Shown: positions 35,585-44,472 of the stretch, piece by piece
Layout of the letters: every line of letters starts with the position of its first letter
Position numbering within the stretch: position 1 is the stretch's first letter
From: Blastomonas sp. SL216
GTDB taxonomy: Bacteria; Pseudomonadota; Alphaproteobacteria; Sphingomonadales; Sphingomonadaceae
DNA length: 64,000 nt
Direction of reading: 5' to 3'
Assembly (NCBI GenBank): GCA_026625625.1
Contig: CP113055.1
Span: 1,800,501-1,864,500 of the forward strand
The notes under the pieces: model-generated
The model's input: only the letters and a program-made list of their open reading frames with translations
Database searches by the model: none
Told to the model about the DNA's origin: nothing
Made by a program: the position numbers and the translations under genes

Positions 35585-36107
35585 AAATGCTCCTTAATTA
35601 CCGGATATGACATATGTAAATTCAGGTATTTTTGCCCAAACGCCAAATCTACATGACCAATTGCAATTCTTGGCACATCGAAGGCTCAATTCTCGCGAGA
35701 TTTTCCGACCTTATTAATTTATCAATAACTGCCTTAAGCGAAATTGCATCAGCGAATCGAGCCCATTACGGTCACTTTATGTTTGCGACAACTTGCTCCA
35801 GAAAGCATAATTTGGAAATAGCTGGTGGAACGATTTTACAGTCGCATCTGCGACTCACTATCGAAACGACACCTTGCCGCCTTGGGATCGGCGCGGATGA
35901 GGCTTTACCACGCGCGGACAACATCCAAATCTGGGTCATCAGCTGCTCGTCACTGACGAGCAGCTGATGACCCAGTCGATAAACAAAACTACCGCACGCT
36001 CGCCATTTTTCGGATGTGCGCCACGATCAAGACTCGATCTCGGATCGTCCGCCTCAGGATCAAAATCCAAGGCTTCAAAAATCCAGGAGCAATGCAGCGA
36101 ACCTAAT
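35585..36107. other. Intergenic region with a long palindrome
   Basis: About 520 bases between the SDR stop and the DUF4019-like gene. The right part holds a 45-bp palindrome at 35931-35975; the left part is AT-rich and must hold the promoter of the adhesin unit. No gene is supported. Confidence 0.5.
35931..35975. repeat. 45-bp perfect palindrome
   Basis: A 22-bp arm beginning CTGGGTCATCAGCTGCTCGT is followed by a single central C at 35953 and the exact reverse complement. No T-run follows on either strand. It could act as a factor-independent transcription block after the SDR operon, as a recombination site, or as a large regulator site. Confidence 0.7.
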
Positions 36108-36884
36108 TCATGCAAATCCCGTGATCTGCTTCATCAGGCCCCTTCTCTCTTCCCATAAAGTGCTATCTATCTGCTGGGCGATGGCCTCGTCCTCTGGTGT
36201 CACGAACCAGTGAACCTTGCGCTCTTTCAGGGCTTGCCAGACAGTTTCCGCTACCTGTTGCGGCATTACGTTCACGCCCAGGATATCGACCGATCTCGCT
36301 TTGATCTGCGGCGACAGGACCATCGGCGTAGCGACATAGGCGACCATGACGTCGCAAACCCAGATGCCTGCCGCTTCCAGCTCGATATTGAGCGCTTCAG
36401 TCAACGCACGAACGGCAAACTTGCTGGCCGAATAAGCAGCCTCTTCAGGGATGCCATGAACGGCGGCGACCGACGACATCGTAATGATGCGCGACCTGGG
36501 TCGTTGACGCAGATACGGCAGAGCCAGATGCATGCCGTTGATCACGCCATTCACATTGACGTCGATCAGCTTGTGCATTGCAGCCAGCGAGCATTCTGCA
36601 AATTCGCGCATCTCTAGAATGCCGGCGCAGTTGAACAGGACATCAAATCCATCAGCGCCAGCAAATGCCTCCAGCGCGGACGCCAGTGAATCGGGATCGC
36701 ACACATTGGCCTGATAGGCCGTCACTGCATCGCCAAGCTCTGCAGCCAGGCTTTCGATCCGGCTGCAATCAATGTCGCAAAGCGCAATGCGCCAGCCCTG
36801 AGCCGCAAAGAGCTCTGCCGTGGCCTTGCCAATTCCCGAACCAGCCCCAGTGATGAAGATAGAAGGTTTCGTCATACGTTCCAC
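36108..36884 (-). CDS. Short-chain dehydrogenase/reductase 1
   Basis: 258 residues. The NAD(P)-binding motif GAGSGIGKATAELF is near residue 12, an NCAGI-type motif follows (LFNCAGILEM), and the active-site YSASK is in EEAAYSASKFAVRAL. It is a classical Rossmann-fold oxidoreductase acting on an alcohol or ketone. It is the last gene of a set led by the TonB receptor at 41926, five bases after the acyl-CoA ligase. It is likely to oxidise or reduce an intermediate of the same catabolic route. The substrate is not predictable. Confidence 0.88.
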   Translation of the reverse strand: MERMTKPSIFITGAGSGIGKATAELFAAQGWRIALCDIDCSRIESLAAELGDAVTAYQANVCDPDSLASALEAFAGADGFDVLFNCAGILEMREFAECSLAAMHKLIDVNVNGVINGMHLALPYLRQRPRSRIITMSSVAAVHGIPEEAAYSASKFAVRALTEALNIELEAAGIWVCDVMVAYVATPMVLSPQIKARSVDILGVNVMPQQVAETVWQALKERKVHWFVTPEDEAIAQQIDSTLWEERRGLMKQITGFA

Positions 36885-36889
36885 TCCTG

Positions 36890-38515
36890 TCAGGCTGGCT
36901 CGTTCCAGTTAAAGCAGCGGAACTGATCCCGGAGGTCTTTCTTGCTGATCTTACCAGTGCCAGTGTGCGGGATAGCATCAACAAAGGCCACGACCTCGGG
37001 CACCCACCATTTGGCGATCTTGCCAGCGAGAAAGCTGCGAATGTCCGCTTGGCTGCACTCCATCCCGGGCTTCTTGACCACGATCAGTAAAGGCCGTTCA
37101 TCCCATTTGGGGTGATCGATGCCAATCGCCGCTGCCTCAGCCACCGCCGGATGAGCGACCGCTGCGTTTTCCAGCTCGACCGAACTGATCCACTCGCCGC
37201 CCGACTTGATCACGTCTTTCGCGCGGTCGGTCAGCTGCAATGTGCCATCAGGATGGATTACGCCGACATCGCCCGTGTCGAACCACTGGCCTGCAACCCC
37301 CGCATCGTCATCGGCCTTGAAATAGCGCCTGACCACCCAGGGCCCGCGCACCTGCAACGCACCGGCGGCTAGGCCATCGCGCGGCAAGACCTTCTCGGGA
37401 TCATCCAGATCGACGCATCGAATCTCAACCCCAAATGGTGGCCGTCCCTGCATCGCCTTGACGCTGACCTGCTCGTCAAATGGCAGATCGTCCCAGTCCC
37501 AGGTCTCTGCTCCGATCGTGCCGATGGGTGAGGTCTCTGTCATCCCCCACGCATGCGCGACACGGCATCCTGCCCTCATGAGGCGGTCGATCATCGCGCG
37601 CGGCATGGCCGATCCACCCGTGACAATGGTCTGCAAGCTGGGTGGTATCTGGCCGCTGTCGTGCGTATCGACATGCTGCAACAGGGCCAGCCAGACCGTT
37701 GGCACTCCTGCCGAACAGGTCACCTTCTCGCGGTTCATAAGATCGCACAGCACAGCGCCGTCGTTGACCGCAGAATAGACGAACTTGGCTCCGGCCGCAG
37801 CCCCGGCCCATGGCAGGCCCCAGCTTGCAGCATGGAACATCGGCACGATCGGCAGCATGACCGAGCGGCAGTCCATTCCGAACACCGATGGCGTAAGCGC
37901 GGCCATGGCATGCAGCATGCTCGAGCGGTGTTCATACAGCACGCCCTTGGGGTTGCCGGTAGTGCCGCTGGTGTAACAAAGCATGCACGGGTCGCGCTCG
38001 TCTCCATCGTACCAGGCAGTCTGGCCGTCTTCGCCGCCGATCCACGCTTCGAAGTGCAGCGCAGGTTCGCTGCTGTCGAAGCAGATATAATGTTCCACCG
38101 TCGGCCAGCGCGGCTTCATCCGCTCGACAATCGGTGCCCAGACCTTGTCGAACAGCATCACCCGGTCTTCGGCATGATTGACGATGTATTCGAGCTGATC
38201 ATCGAAAAGTCGCGGATTGAGCGTGTGGAGAACAGCGCCGGCACCCACAGCGCCATACCAGGAAACGAGATGCCGGTGATGGTTCATCGCCAGCGTGGCG
38301 ATGCGATCCCCAGGCTGCACGCCCAACTTGCGTAGCGCCTGCGTCATGCGCAGCGCGTCGTGCCGGATGCCTGCCCAATGGGTCCGCGTCTCGCTGCCAT
38401 CAGCCCAGCGGGTGACAATCTCGCGCTTGCCATGCTCGCGAGCGGCATGATCAATCAGATGCGTGACGCGCAGTTTCCAGTCCTGCATCGAACCGTGCAC
38501 GGTCGGGAGCGTCAT
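36890..38515 (-). CDS. Long-chain fatty-acid-CoA ligase-like AMP-binding enzyme
   Basis: 541 residues of the ANL superfamily. The phosphate-binding motif is [31 protein letters not shown] follows, then [16 protein letters not shown] and the C-terminal lysine motif [16 protein letters not shown]. It activates a carboxylic acid with ATP and CoA. Within this cluster it would feed the acid made by the aldehyde dehydrogenase into beta-oxidation. The start overlaps the stop of the upstream SDR gene (ATGA). Confidence 0.9.
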   Translation of the reverse strand: MTLPTVHGSMQDWKLRVTHLIDHAAREHGKREIVTRWADGSETRTHWAGIRHDALRMTQALRKLGVQPGDRIATLAMNHHRHLVSWYGAVGAGAVLHTLNPRLFDDQLEYIVNHAEDRVMLFDKVWAPIVERMKPRWPTVEHYICFDSSEPALHFEAWIGGEDGQTAWYDGDERDPCMLCYTSGTTGNPKGVLYEHRSSMLHAMAALTPSVFGMDCRSVMLPIVPMFHAASWGLPWAGAAAGAKFVYSAVNDGAVLCDLMNREKVTCSAGVPTVWLALLQHVDTHDSGQIPPSLQTIVTGGSAMPRAMIDRLMRAGCRVAHAWGMTETSPIGTIGAETWDWDDLPFDEQVSVKAMQGRPPFGVEIRCVDLDDPEKVLPRDGLAAGALQVRGPWVVRRYFKADDDAGVAGQWFDTGDVGVIHPDGTLQLTDRAKDVIKSGGEWISSVELENAAVAHPAVAEAAAIGIDHPKWDERPLLIVVKKPGMECSQADIRSFLAGKIAKWWVPEVVAFVDAIPHTGTGKISKKDLRDQFRCFNWNEPA

Positions 38516-39267
38516 GCCAGCAACCCGCCATCGACCACCAGCTCGCTGCCGGTCATGTAACTGGATTCGTCCGAAGCGAGAAAAACCACGGTTGATGCCA
38601 CTTCCTCCACCGCGCCAAATCGCTGCATCGGAATTCGCTCGAGCGTTCTGCCGGCAAAATCTTCGGGCAGCAGCGCCAGTGCGTCCTGCACCATCTGGGT
38701 ACCGATATAGCCGGGGTGAACGCTGTTGATCCTGATGCGGTACCCAGCCCTTGCACAGTGGATGGCCGCCGATTTTGTCAGCAGGCGCACGCCTCCCTTG
38801 GATGCGTTATAAGCGGGCAGGTAGGCACTGCCGATCATGCCTTCGATTGACGAAATGTTGATGATCGATCCGCCCTTTGAACGCATCGCCCTGACGCCAG
38901 CCTGGGTTCCCAGAAAAACGGCGTCAAGATTGATCGCCATGGTCCGCCGCCAGTCGGCCAGGCTCTGCGTCTCGATCGTGCCGGGAAGGGCGATGCCGGC
39001 ATTGTTGACCAAAATGTCGAGGCCGCCAAATGCGTCAAGCGCGCGGCCGCAAACCTCGATCCATCCTTCCTCCAGCGTGACATCCTGCTGGACAAACAGG
39101 GATTGGGTCCCATTGACGCGCATCTGCTCGACCAGCGCAAAGCCTTCTGTCTCGCGAACATCGGTTACCACAACCTTGGCACCTTCGCGCGCCAGAGCAA
39201 CGCAGATGGCCGCGCCGATCCCTCGCGCCCCACCAGTCACCACCGCAGTTTTTCCGTCCAAGCGCAC
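38512..39267 (-). CDS. Short-chain dehydrogenase/reductase 2
   Basis: About 251 residues with TGGARGIGAAICVALAREGA, LVNNAGIAL and the active site YNASKGG. The C-terminal [15 protein letters not shown] is typical of classical SDRs. The GTG at 39267 follows AAGGGA with 7-base spacing and is preferred to an upstream start at 39312. It could be a secondary-alcohol dehydrogenase making the ketone used by the monooxygenase. It lies behind the receptor gene with a terminator-like hairpin between. Confidence 0.87.
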   Translation of the reverse strand: MRLDGKTAVVTGGARGIGAAICVALAREGAKVVVTDVRETEGFALVEQMRVNGTQSLFVQQDVTLEEGWIEVCGRALDAFGGLDILVNNAGIALPGTIETQSLADWRRTMAINLDAVFLGTQAGVRAMRSKGGSIINISSIEGMIGSAYLPAYNASKGGVRLLTKSAAIHCARAGYRIRINSVHPGYIGTQMVQDALALLPEDFAGRTLERIPMQRFGAVEEVASTVVFLASDESSYMTGSELVVDGGLLA

Positions 39268-39286
39268 CTGCAAATCCCTTTTCCTG

Positions 39287-39326
39287 AAAAAAGGCGGGGC
39301 CGGGCTGGGCATGGCCCGCCCCCAAG
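39287..39326 (-). terminator. Terminator-like hairpin after the TonB receptor gene
   Basis: On the - strand a GC-rich stem (GGCGGGCC pairing with GGCCCCGCC, one bulge) is followed by six T residues. It lies between the receptor stop and the SDR start. It would reduce but perhaps not abolish read-through, giving more receptor than enzyme. Confidence 0.6.
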
Positions 39327-39337
39327 TTTTTGAGAGA

Positions 39338-41926
39338 TTAGAAACGGGCGGTCAGTTCCACGCCATAGGTGCGCGGCGTACCCCTGTTGAGATAGTCGAG
39401 ACCGAAAATGTCGATGTTCAGGCCATAGCTGTAGTAGAATTTGTTGGTGAGATTCTTGACCCAAAGGCTGGCCGAATAGTTGCCCTTCTCGATCGTCAGG
39501 CGGCTGTTCGCCAGCCAATAGCCGGGGTTGCCGCAGGTAATGGCTACGCCCGCAGGCCGCACCGCGCCGGGTGCCCCTGGCCGGTCGCAAGGATCTAGGC
39601 CATAATCGCCGAACGGATCGAAGAAATACCGGCCGGTATAGGCGGCATCGCTGCGCAGGTTCACGCGAAGGTCGCCTGCCTTGTAAGCATCCCAGTCAAG
39701 CCCGATCGAGAAGGTCTCGCGCGGAGCGTTGGGGAAGGGGTTGCCATTCACGTTCCGTGTCGGACTGGATGGATCTGCCGGATTGACCACATTGCCCTGG
39801 TATTTGCTGCGCAGCAGACTCGCCGAACCGTCCAGACGCAATGTCGGCGTAATCTGCCAGGTCAGCTCTGCTTCACCACCATATAGGCGGCCATCGGCAC
39901 TTCGGGTGAAAGTGGTGGCACCGATAACCTGGGTGACCTGATGGCCCTTGTAGTTGTAATAGAAGCCCGCAAGATTCAACTGCACGCGGCGGTCGAACAG
40001 CCTCAGCTTCAGGCCGCCTTCATAGGCATCAATCGTCTCGGGCTTGATGAAATAGACCTGGTTGGTCCCCTGATAGGCCAGGCCATTGAAGCTGCCGGCG
40101 CGATAGCCGCGGCTATAGTTGAGATAGCCCATCACATCGTCGGTAAAGTCATATGAAACGTTGACCCGCCCAGTCAGGCGGTCAGCCGATTCCCGCTGTT
40201 CAAGCGCTGGCAGGTTTGCGTTATACGGGAAGGAATAGGGGATCGTGCTGGCGGCGATACGGCGACCGCCAAGATCGAAAAGCACCGTTCGCCCATCGAG
40301 ATAGTTGATCTTGTCACGGGTATAGCGCAGCCCGACACTGACGGTGAGCGCATCGGTAAGGTCATAGCTCGCATCGGCATAGACGGCGAACGACGGCCGA
40401 CTAATCGTGAAGCGCTGTTCGCCGTTGATCGGTCCGAATGGCGGTGCACCCGCCGCACGGCAAGCCGCCGAGACTGCTCCACCGAAACCGCCACCGCCAG
40501 AATTGTTCAGCTGAATGTCGGTCAGCAGGGCAATCAGCGAGCGGGCGTCGAGGAAACCGTTGGGATTGCCTGTCGGCACCGGCGCGCAACCTGCCGGCGT
40601 AGTCGGATTGAGAGCGGGATTGACGGCAAAGGCCGGCACGATGGCGGTGGCCTGAGGCGCGGAAACCGGCGCATTGAAGAAACTGTCGGTTGCGCCTGCG
40701 GAGCGGAGCAGCGGCTCAAGCACTCCGAAAAAGTCGATTTCGTTGCGGGTCTTGATCCTGTCCTTGCCGTAATAGCCCCCGGCGACGAGGTTGAGCCGGT
40801 CGGTCTGGAAGGTCAGGCGCAGGTCCTGGTTGAAGTTTTTGCTGGTCGAATTGTAGCGCAGCGCGCAAACGTCGTTAGGCGAACCATCGCAATCGAAGGG
40901 CGAATTGCTGTATTTGCCCCAGTCATATCCGGTGATCGAGGTCAGGGTCAGACTGTCGCTCAGCTCCGCCGCGATGCTCAGCGAAAAACCGCGGGATGCG
41001 GTGTAGTAATTGCCGCCCGTATCGGCAGCCACCTCGTTCCGGCGGAGCGGACGCCCGCCGTTCTGGGCTGGATCCGACCTGGAATATCCCAGCACGTCCC
41101 TGTCCCCGGCCAGCTGGCCGATCGCATAGGGATTGGGCGCAACCGGATTGTCACGCGCGAAATAGCCCTTGAGGTTGATATCGACCGTCTCGACGGGCTT
41201 CCAGCGGAGGCTGGCGCGGCCGGCATAGGTGTCGGTCGTGCCTGCATCGCGATTCTGCGCGGGGTTGAACTGCCAGCCATCGCCCTTGGCAAACGTCCCA
41301 GCAAGGCGGATGCCGAGCACATCGGGAACCAGCGTGGCCTCGACTGCGCCCTCGGCTGTCCATGTATCGAAATTGCCATAGCCGACCGTTGCATAGCCTT
41401 CGCTCTCACCGAGCTTGGGCTTGTTGGTGAAGAAACTGATGGCACCGCCAGTAGTGTTGCGACCATAGAGCGTGCCTTGGGGGCCACGCAGGACTTCGAT
41501 CCGCTCAAGGTCATAAAGTTGCTGCCCGTGGCTGGCGCGAAAGCTCTGATAAACCTCATCAACATAGACTCCGACAGGCGAGGCAGTTGATGCGGAGAAC
41601 TCGTTGGCCACGGAAACGCCGCGCAGCGCGAAATTTGGCTGTGTGCGCCCATAGGGCGTCGTGATCTGCAAGCTGGGAACGAAGCCCTGCAGGTCGGATG
41701 TTTCACTGACCCCGCGCGACTGCAGTTCGTCACCCGTCAGCGCAGAGACGGCCAGGGGCACATCCTGCAGAATCTGCGCGCGCTTCTGCGCCACAACAAC
41801 AATGTCCGTGATTGCCCCCTCGTCTGAAGGCTCGGCCGCCTCCTGTGCAAAAGCAGGCGCTGTGTTCAGTACGATTCCTGCTGCGCCTGACAATAAAAAT
41901 GCTCGCAGCTGTTTGTATGGAGTCAT
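39338..41926 (-). CDS. TonB-dependent outer-membrane receptor (catabolic cluster)
   Basis: 862 residues. A signal peptide ends near APAFAQ, and a TonB-box-like region DIVVVAQKRAQILQDVPLAV follows. The plug has VLRGPQGTLYGRNTTGGAIS; the rest is a 22-strand barrel with C-terminal Phe (YGVELTARF). There is no STN domain, so it is a simple transporter. Its position at the head of the SDR/ligase/SDR set and behind an AraC-type site suggests that it imports the growth substrate of this cluster. Confidence 0.9.
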   Translation of the reverse strand: MTPYKQLRAFLLSGAAGIVLNTAPAFAQEAAEPSDEGAITDIVVVAQKRAQILQDVPLAVSALTGDELQSRGVSETSDLQGFVPSLQITTPYGRTQPNFALRGVSVANEFSASTASPVGVYVDEVYQSFRASHGQQLYDLERIEVLRGPQGTLYGRNTTGGAISFFTNKPKLGESEGYATVGYGNFDTWTAEGAVEATLVPDVLGIRLAGTFAKGDGWQFNPAQNRDAGTTDTYAGRASLRWKPVETVDINLKGYFARDNPVAPNPYAIGQLAGDRDVLGYSRSDPAQNGGRPLRRNEVAADTGGNYYTASRGFSLSIAAELSDSLTLTSITGYDWGKYSNSPFDCDGSPNDVCALRYNSTSKNFNQDLRLTFQTDRLNLVAGGYYGKDRIKTRNEIDFFGVLEPLLRSAGATDSFFNAPVSAPQATAIVPAFAVNPALNPTTPAGCAPVPTGNPNGFLDARSLIALLTDIQLNNSGGGGFGGAVSAACRAAGAPPFGPINGEQRFTISRPSFAVYADASYDLTDALTVSVGLRYTRDKINYLDGRTVLFDLGGRRIAASTIPYSFPYNANLPALEQRESADRLTGRVNVSYDFTDDVMGYLNYSRGYRAGSFNGLAYQGTNQVYFIKPETIDAYEGGLKLRLFDRRVQLNLAGFYYNYKGHQVTQVIGATTFTRSADGRLYGGEAELTWQITPTLRLDGSASLLRSKYQGNVVNPADPSSPTRNVNGNPFPNAPRETFSIGLDWDAYKAGDLRVNLRSDAAYTGRYFFDPFGDYGLDPCDRPGAPGAVRPAGVAITCGNPGYWLANSRLTIEKGNYSASLWVKNLTNKFYYSYGLNIDIFGLDYLNRGTPRTYGVELTARF

Positions 41927-42025
41927 GTTCGTCTCTCCCTTGATGTTATCGCCGTCCCATGCTCTTCATGAGCAAGTGGCCGGTTGATTGTTCATTGAAG
42001 ATTATGTTGCGCCAGGCTGGTCCAG

Positions 42026-42057
42026 CCTGCCATGTCACGTCTTGCCAAGTTCTTGGC
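42026..42057 (-). promoter_or_regulatory. Putative AraC operator B (upstream of TonB receptor)
   Basis: Contains GCCA at 42029 and GCCAAGTT at 42044, 15 bases apart, followed by CTTGGC. 24 of 32 bases match the site at 46659-46690. It lies about 100 bases upstream of the receptor start. Confidence 0.6.
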
Positions 42058-42091
42058 CTGACGTGCCAGATCGGGTTGTCATTTGCAGCGA

Positions 42092-43519
42092 TCAGGCCGC
42101 CTCGTATCCGAGCACCGCCTTGACCTCCATGAACTCGTGGAATGCCAGCTCACCCCATTCGCGGCCGTTGCCAGACTGTTTGAAGCCACCGAACGGCGCG
42201 TTCAGATCCAGCGCGGCATAATTGAGCAGGACCTGCCCTGCGCGTAGTCGCGACGCGACGGCGCGCGCCTGGTCGAGACTGGCCGATTGCACATAGGCGG
42301 CCAGGCCGTAGACGCTGTCGTTGGCAATCGCGACGGCTTCATCGACGTTGCAATAGCCGATCAGGACCACCACCGGGCCGAATATCTCCTCGCGCGCAAT
42401 GGCCATGTCGTTGGTTACGTCCGCAAAGACTGTGGGCTTGACATAATAGCCCCTGTCCAGCCCATCGGGCCGACCGGTGCCGCCGGCGACGAGAGTTGCG
42501 CCCTCGGCCATGCCCTGCGCGATCAGCGCCTGGATGCGGTCCCATTGCGTCTGAGAGACGACCGGGCCCAGCGCAACCGCTTCCTGCGGCGAGCCGACGG
42601 TCTGTTGCGCGATGGTCTGCGCCGCAATCGCCTTTGCTTCCTCCATCCGGCTGATTGGGACCAGCATGCGCGAGGGGGCATTGCAGCTCTGACCGCTGTT
42701 CACCATCATCGCTTCAACACCGCGCGCTACCGCATCGGCAAGATCGGCATCCGGAAGGATGATATTGGCCGACTTGCCGCCCAGCTCCTGATGCACCCGC
42801 TTGACGGTGGGGGCGGCATCGCAAGCGACCTGTACGCCAGCCCGCGTCGATCCGGTGAAGGAGACCATGTCGACGCCAGGATGCGTTGAAATCGCAGCAC
42901 CGACCGATGGCCCATCGCCGTTGATGAGGTTGAAGACGCCATGAGGCACGCCGGCCGTATGGATCGCCTCGGCAAAGATCTGCGCGCTGAAGGGGGCAAC
43001 TTCCGAAGGCTTGAGCACCATCGTGCAGCCGACGGCGAGCGCCGGTGCAACCTTGCAGGCAATCTGGTTGAGCGGCCAGTTCCAGGGCGTGATCATCCCC
43101 ACCACTCCGATAGGTTCGGCTGTGATCAGCGTCGTTCCCATGGTGCGATCGGTTTGGAGATCTGCCAGAATCTGCCGCGCCAGTTGGAAGTGACCTAGGC
43201 CGAAAGGCACATGGGCGGCAGCGGCCAGACCCGCTGGCGCGCCCATTTCCTCGGTGATTGCCGCTGCAAGATCATCCTTGCGCGCAACCAGTTGCGCCAG
43301 CACTGCGTCTAGCAGGTCCAGGCGCTCGGCCCGGCTTGTACGCCCAAAGCTGTCGAAAGCGCGCCGCGCCGCCTGCACGGCACGATCCACGTCCGCTGCA
43401 CCGCCCATGCTGATCTGGCCGACAACCCCTTCGGTGGCGGGGTTGATTACCTCCAGGGTCCTGGGTTTTGCAGGCGGCACCCAGGCACCGTCGATGTAGA
43501 AGTCGAGATAGTTGCGCAT
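42092..43519 (-). CDS. Aldehyde dehydrogenase (NAD(P)-dependent)
   Basis: 475 residues. The general-base region is VHQELGGKSANIILPDADLA and the catalytic Cys is in NSGQSCNAPSRMLV. The cofactor region ITPWNWPLNQIACKVAPALA is also present. It oxidises an aldehyde to the acid that the acyl-CoA ligase can use. The start overlaps the esterase stop by one base (TGATG). It is the third gene of the PQQ-dehydrogenase/esterase/aldehyde-dehydrogenase operon. Confidence 0.92.
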   Translation of the reverse strand: MRNYLDFYIDGAWVPPAKPRTLEVINPATEGVVGQISMGGAADVDRAVQAARRAFDSFGRTSRAERLDLLDAVLAQLVARKDDLAAAITEEMGAPAGLAAAAHVPFGLGHFQLARQILADLQTDRTMGTTLITAEPIGVVGMITPWNWPLNQIACKVAPALAVGCTMVLKPSEVAPFSAQIFAEAIHTAGVPHGVFNLINGDGPSVGAAISTHPGVDMVSFTGSTRAGVQVACDAAPTVKRVHQELGGKSANIILPDADLADAVARGVEAMMVNSGQSCNAPSRMLVPISRMEEAKAIAAQTIAQQTVGSPQEAVALGPVVSQTQWDRIQALIAQGMAEGATLVAGGTGRPDGLDRGYYVKPTVFADVTNDMAIAREEIFGPVVVLIGYCNVDEAVAIANDSVYGLAAYVQSASLDQARAVASRLRAGQVLLNYAALDLNAPFGGFKQSGNGREWGELAFHEFMEVKAVLGYEAA

Positions 43520-44472
43520 CAGAATTCTCCCGCAAGGACTGGATTGTTTTCACGCAGCACTCCACAAAGCAGCCGCCCGGCACGCGCGATAAGGGCATCG
43601 CCGCTTGGCAAGGCACGGCGCATGGTCGCCATCCCGTGGATCAGGCCTGCCGCCTCCAGATAATGGCACTCGATCCCGCGCCGGATCAGTGCGGCAGCCA
43701 GCGCGCGGCCTTGATCTCGCAGGGGGTCAAGCCCTGCCGTCAGGATGATGGTCGGCGGAAGGTCTGCGTGCAGATCGTGCAGCACGGGCGAGACATCGAC
43801 ATTCCGGCGATCGTCCGCGACCGGCAGATAATCGGTAATGAAGCGATGCATGAGCTTGCGATCGAGCAAAAAGCCCTCAGCAAACTCGGCATAGGAGCCC
43901 GCTTCCGGCTCGGTGCAATCGCCCACCGGGTAGATCAGCAACTGGGCCAGCCGTTGCGCGGGTTCCAGCCGAGCACTGACCGCAAGCGCCAGGGCACCTC
44001 CGGCACTGTCGCCTGCAAGGGCAATGCCTGCCACCGGCGCTTCCAGAACCGCTGGCCCGGCTGCGACAAAGCGCGCCGCCGCAAGGCAATCGTCATGCGC
44101 GGCCGGATAGGGATGTTCTGGCGCAAGCCGATAATCCACCGCCACCACGCGCAGACCCGTCAGCGCGGCCAGCCGTGTGCAGAGCGCATGATGCGTATCC
44201 AGATCGCCGATGACCCAGCCGCCGCCGTGAAAGAAGACGATGACCGGTCCATCTGCGGGTTCCCCAGGGAAATAGGCCCGCATCGGCACGCCATCGCCCA
44301 CGAAATCGGCGATGCGAACGGAAGCGTCGGCATCCGCCTCGAACGCGGCCCCCAGTTGGTGATAGACCGCACGGGCCGCTTCCGGTGGCAGGTCGCCCAA
44401 ATGCGGCCCATCCATCGCGGCCAGGGCCTCCAGCACGACGGCGGTTTCGGGCAGGACAAGCGGCTCGCTCAT
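43519..44472 (-). CDS. Alpha/beta-hydrolase, hormone-sensitive-lipase family esterase
   Basis: 317 residues. The oxyanion motif is FFHGGGWVIG, the nucleophile motif is GDSAGG, and a DPLRDQG segment carries the Asp, with His in GLIHGMATM. It hydrolyses carboxyl esters or lactones. In this operon it would open the ester or lactone made by the Baeyer-Villiger monooxygenase. The ATG at 44472 overlaps the dehydrogenase stop (ATGA); the frame is open upstream to 44628, but that part lies inside the neighbouring gene. Confidence 0.88.
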   Translation of the reverse strand: MSEPLVLPETAVVLEALAAMDGPHLGDLPPEAARAVYHQLGAAFEADADASVRIADFVGDGVPMRAYFPGEPADGPVIVFFHGGGWVIGDLDTHHALCTRLAALTGLRVVAVDYRLAPEHPYPAAHDDCLAAARFVAAGPAVLEAPVAGIALAGDSAGGALALAVSARLEPAQRLAQLLIYPVGDCTEPEAGSYAEFAEGFLLDRKLMHRFITDYLPVADDRRNVDVSPVLHDLHADLPPTIILTAGLDPLRDQGRALAAALIRRGIECHYLEAAGLIHGMATMRRALPSGDALIARAGRLLCGVLRENNPVLAGEF

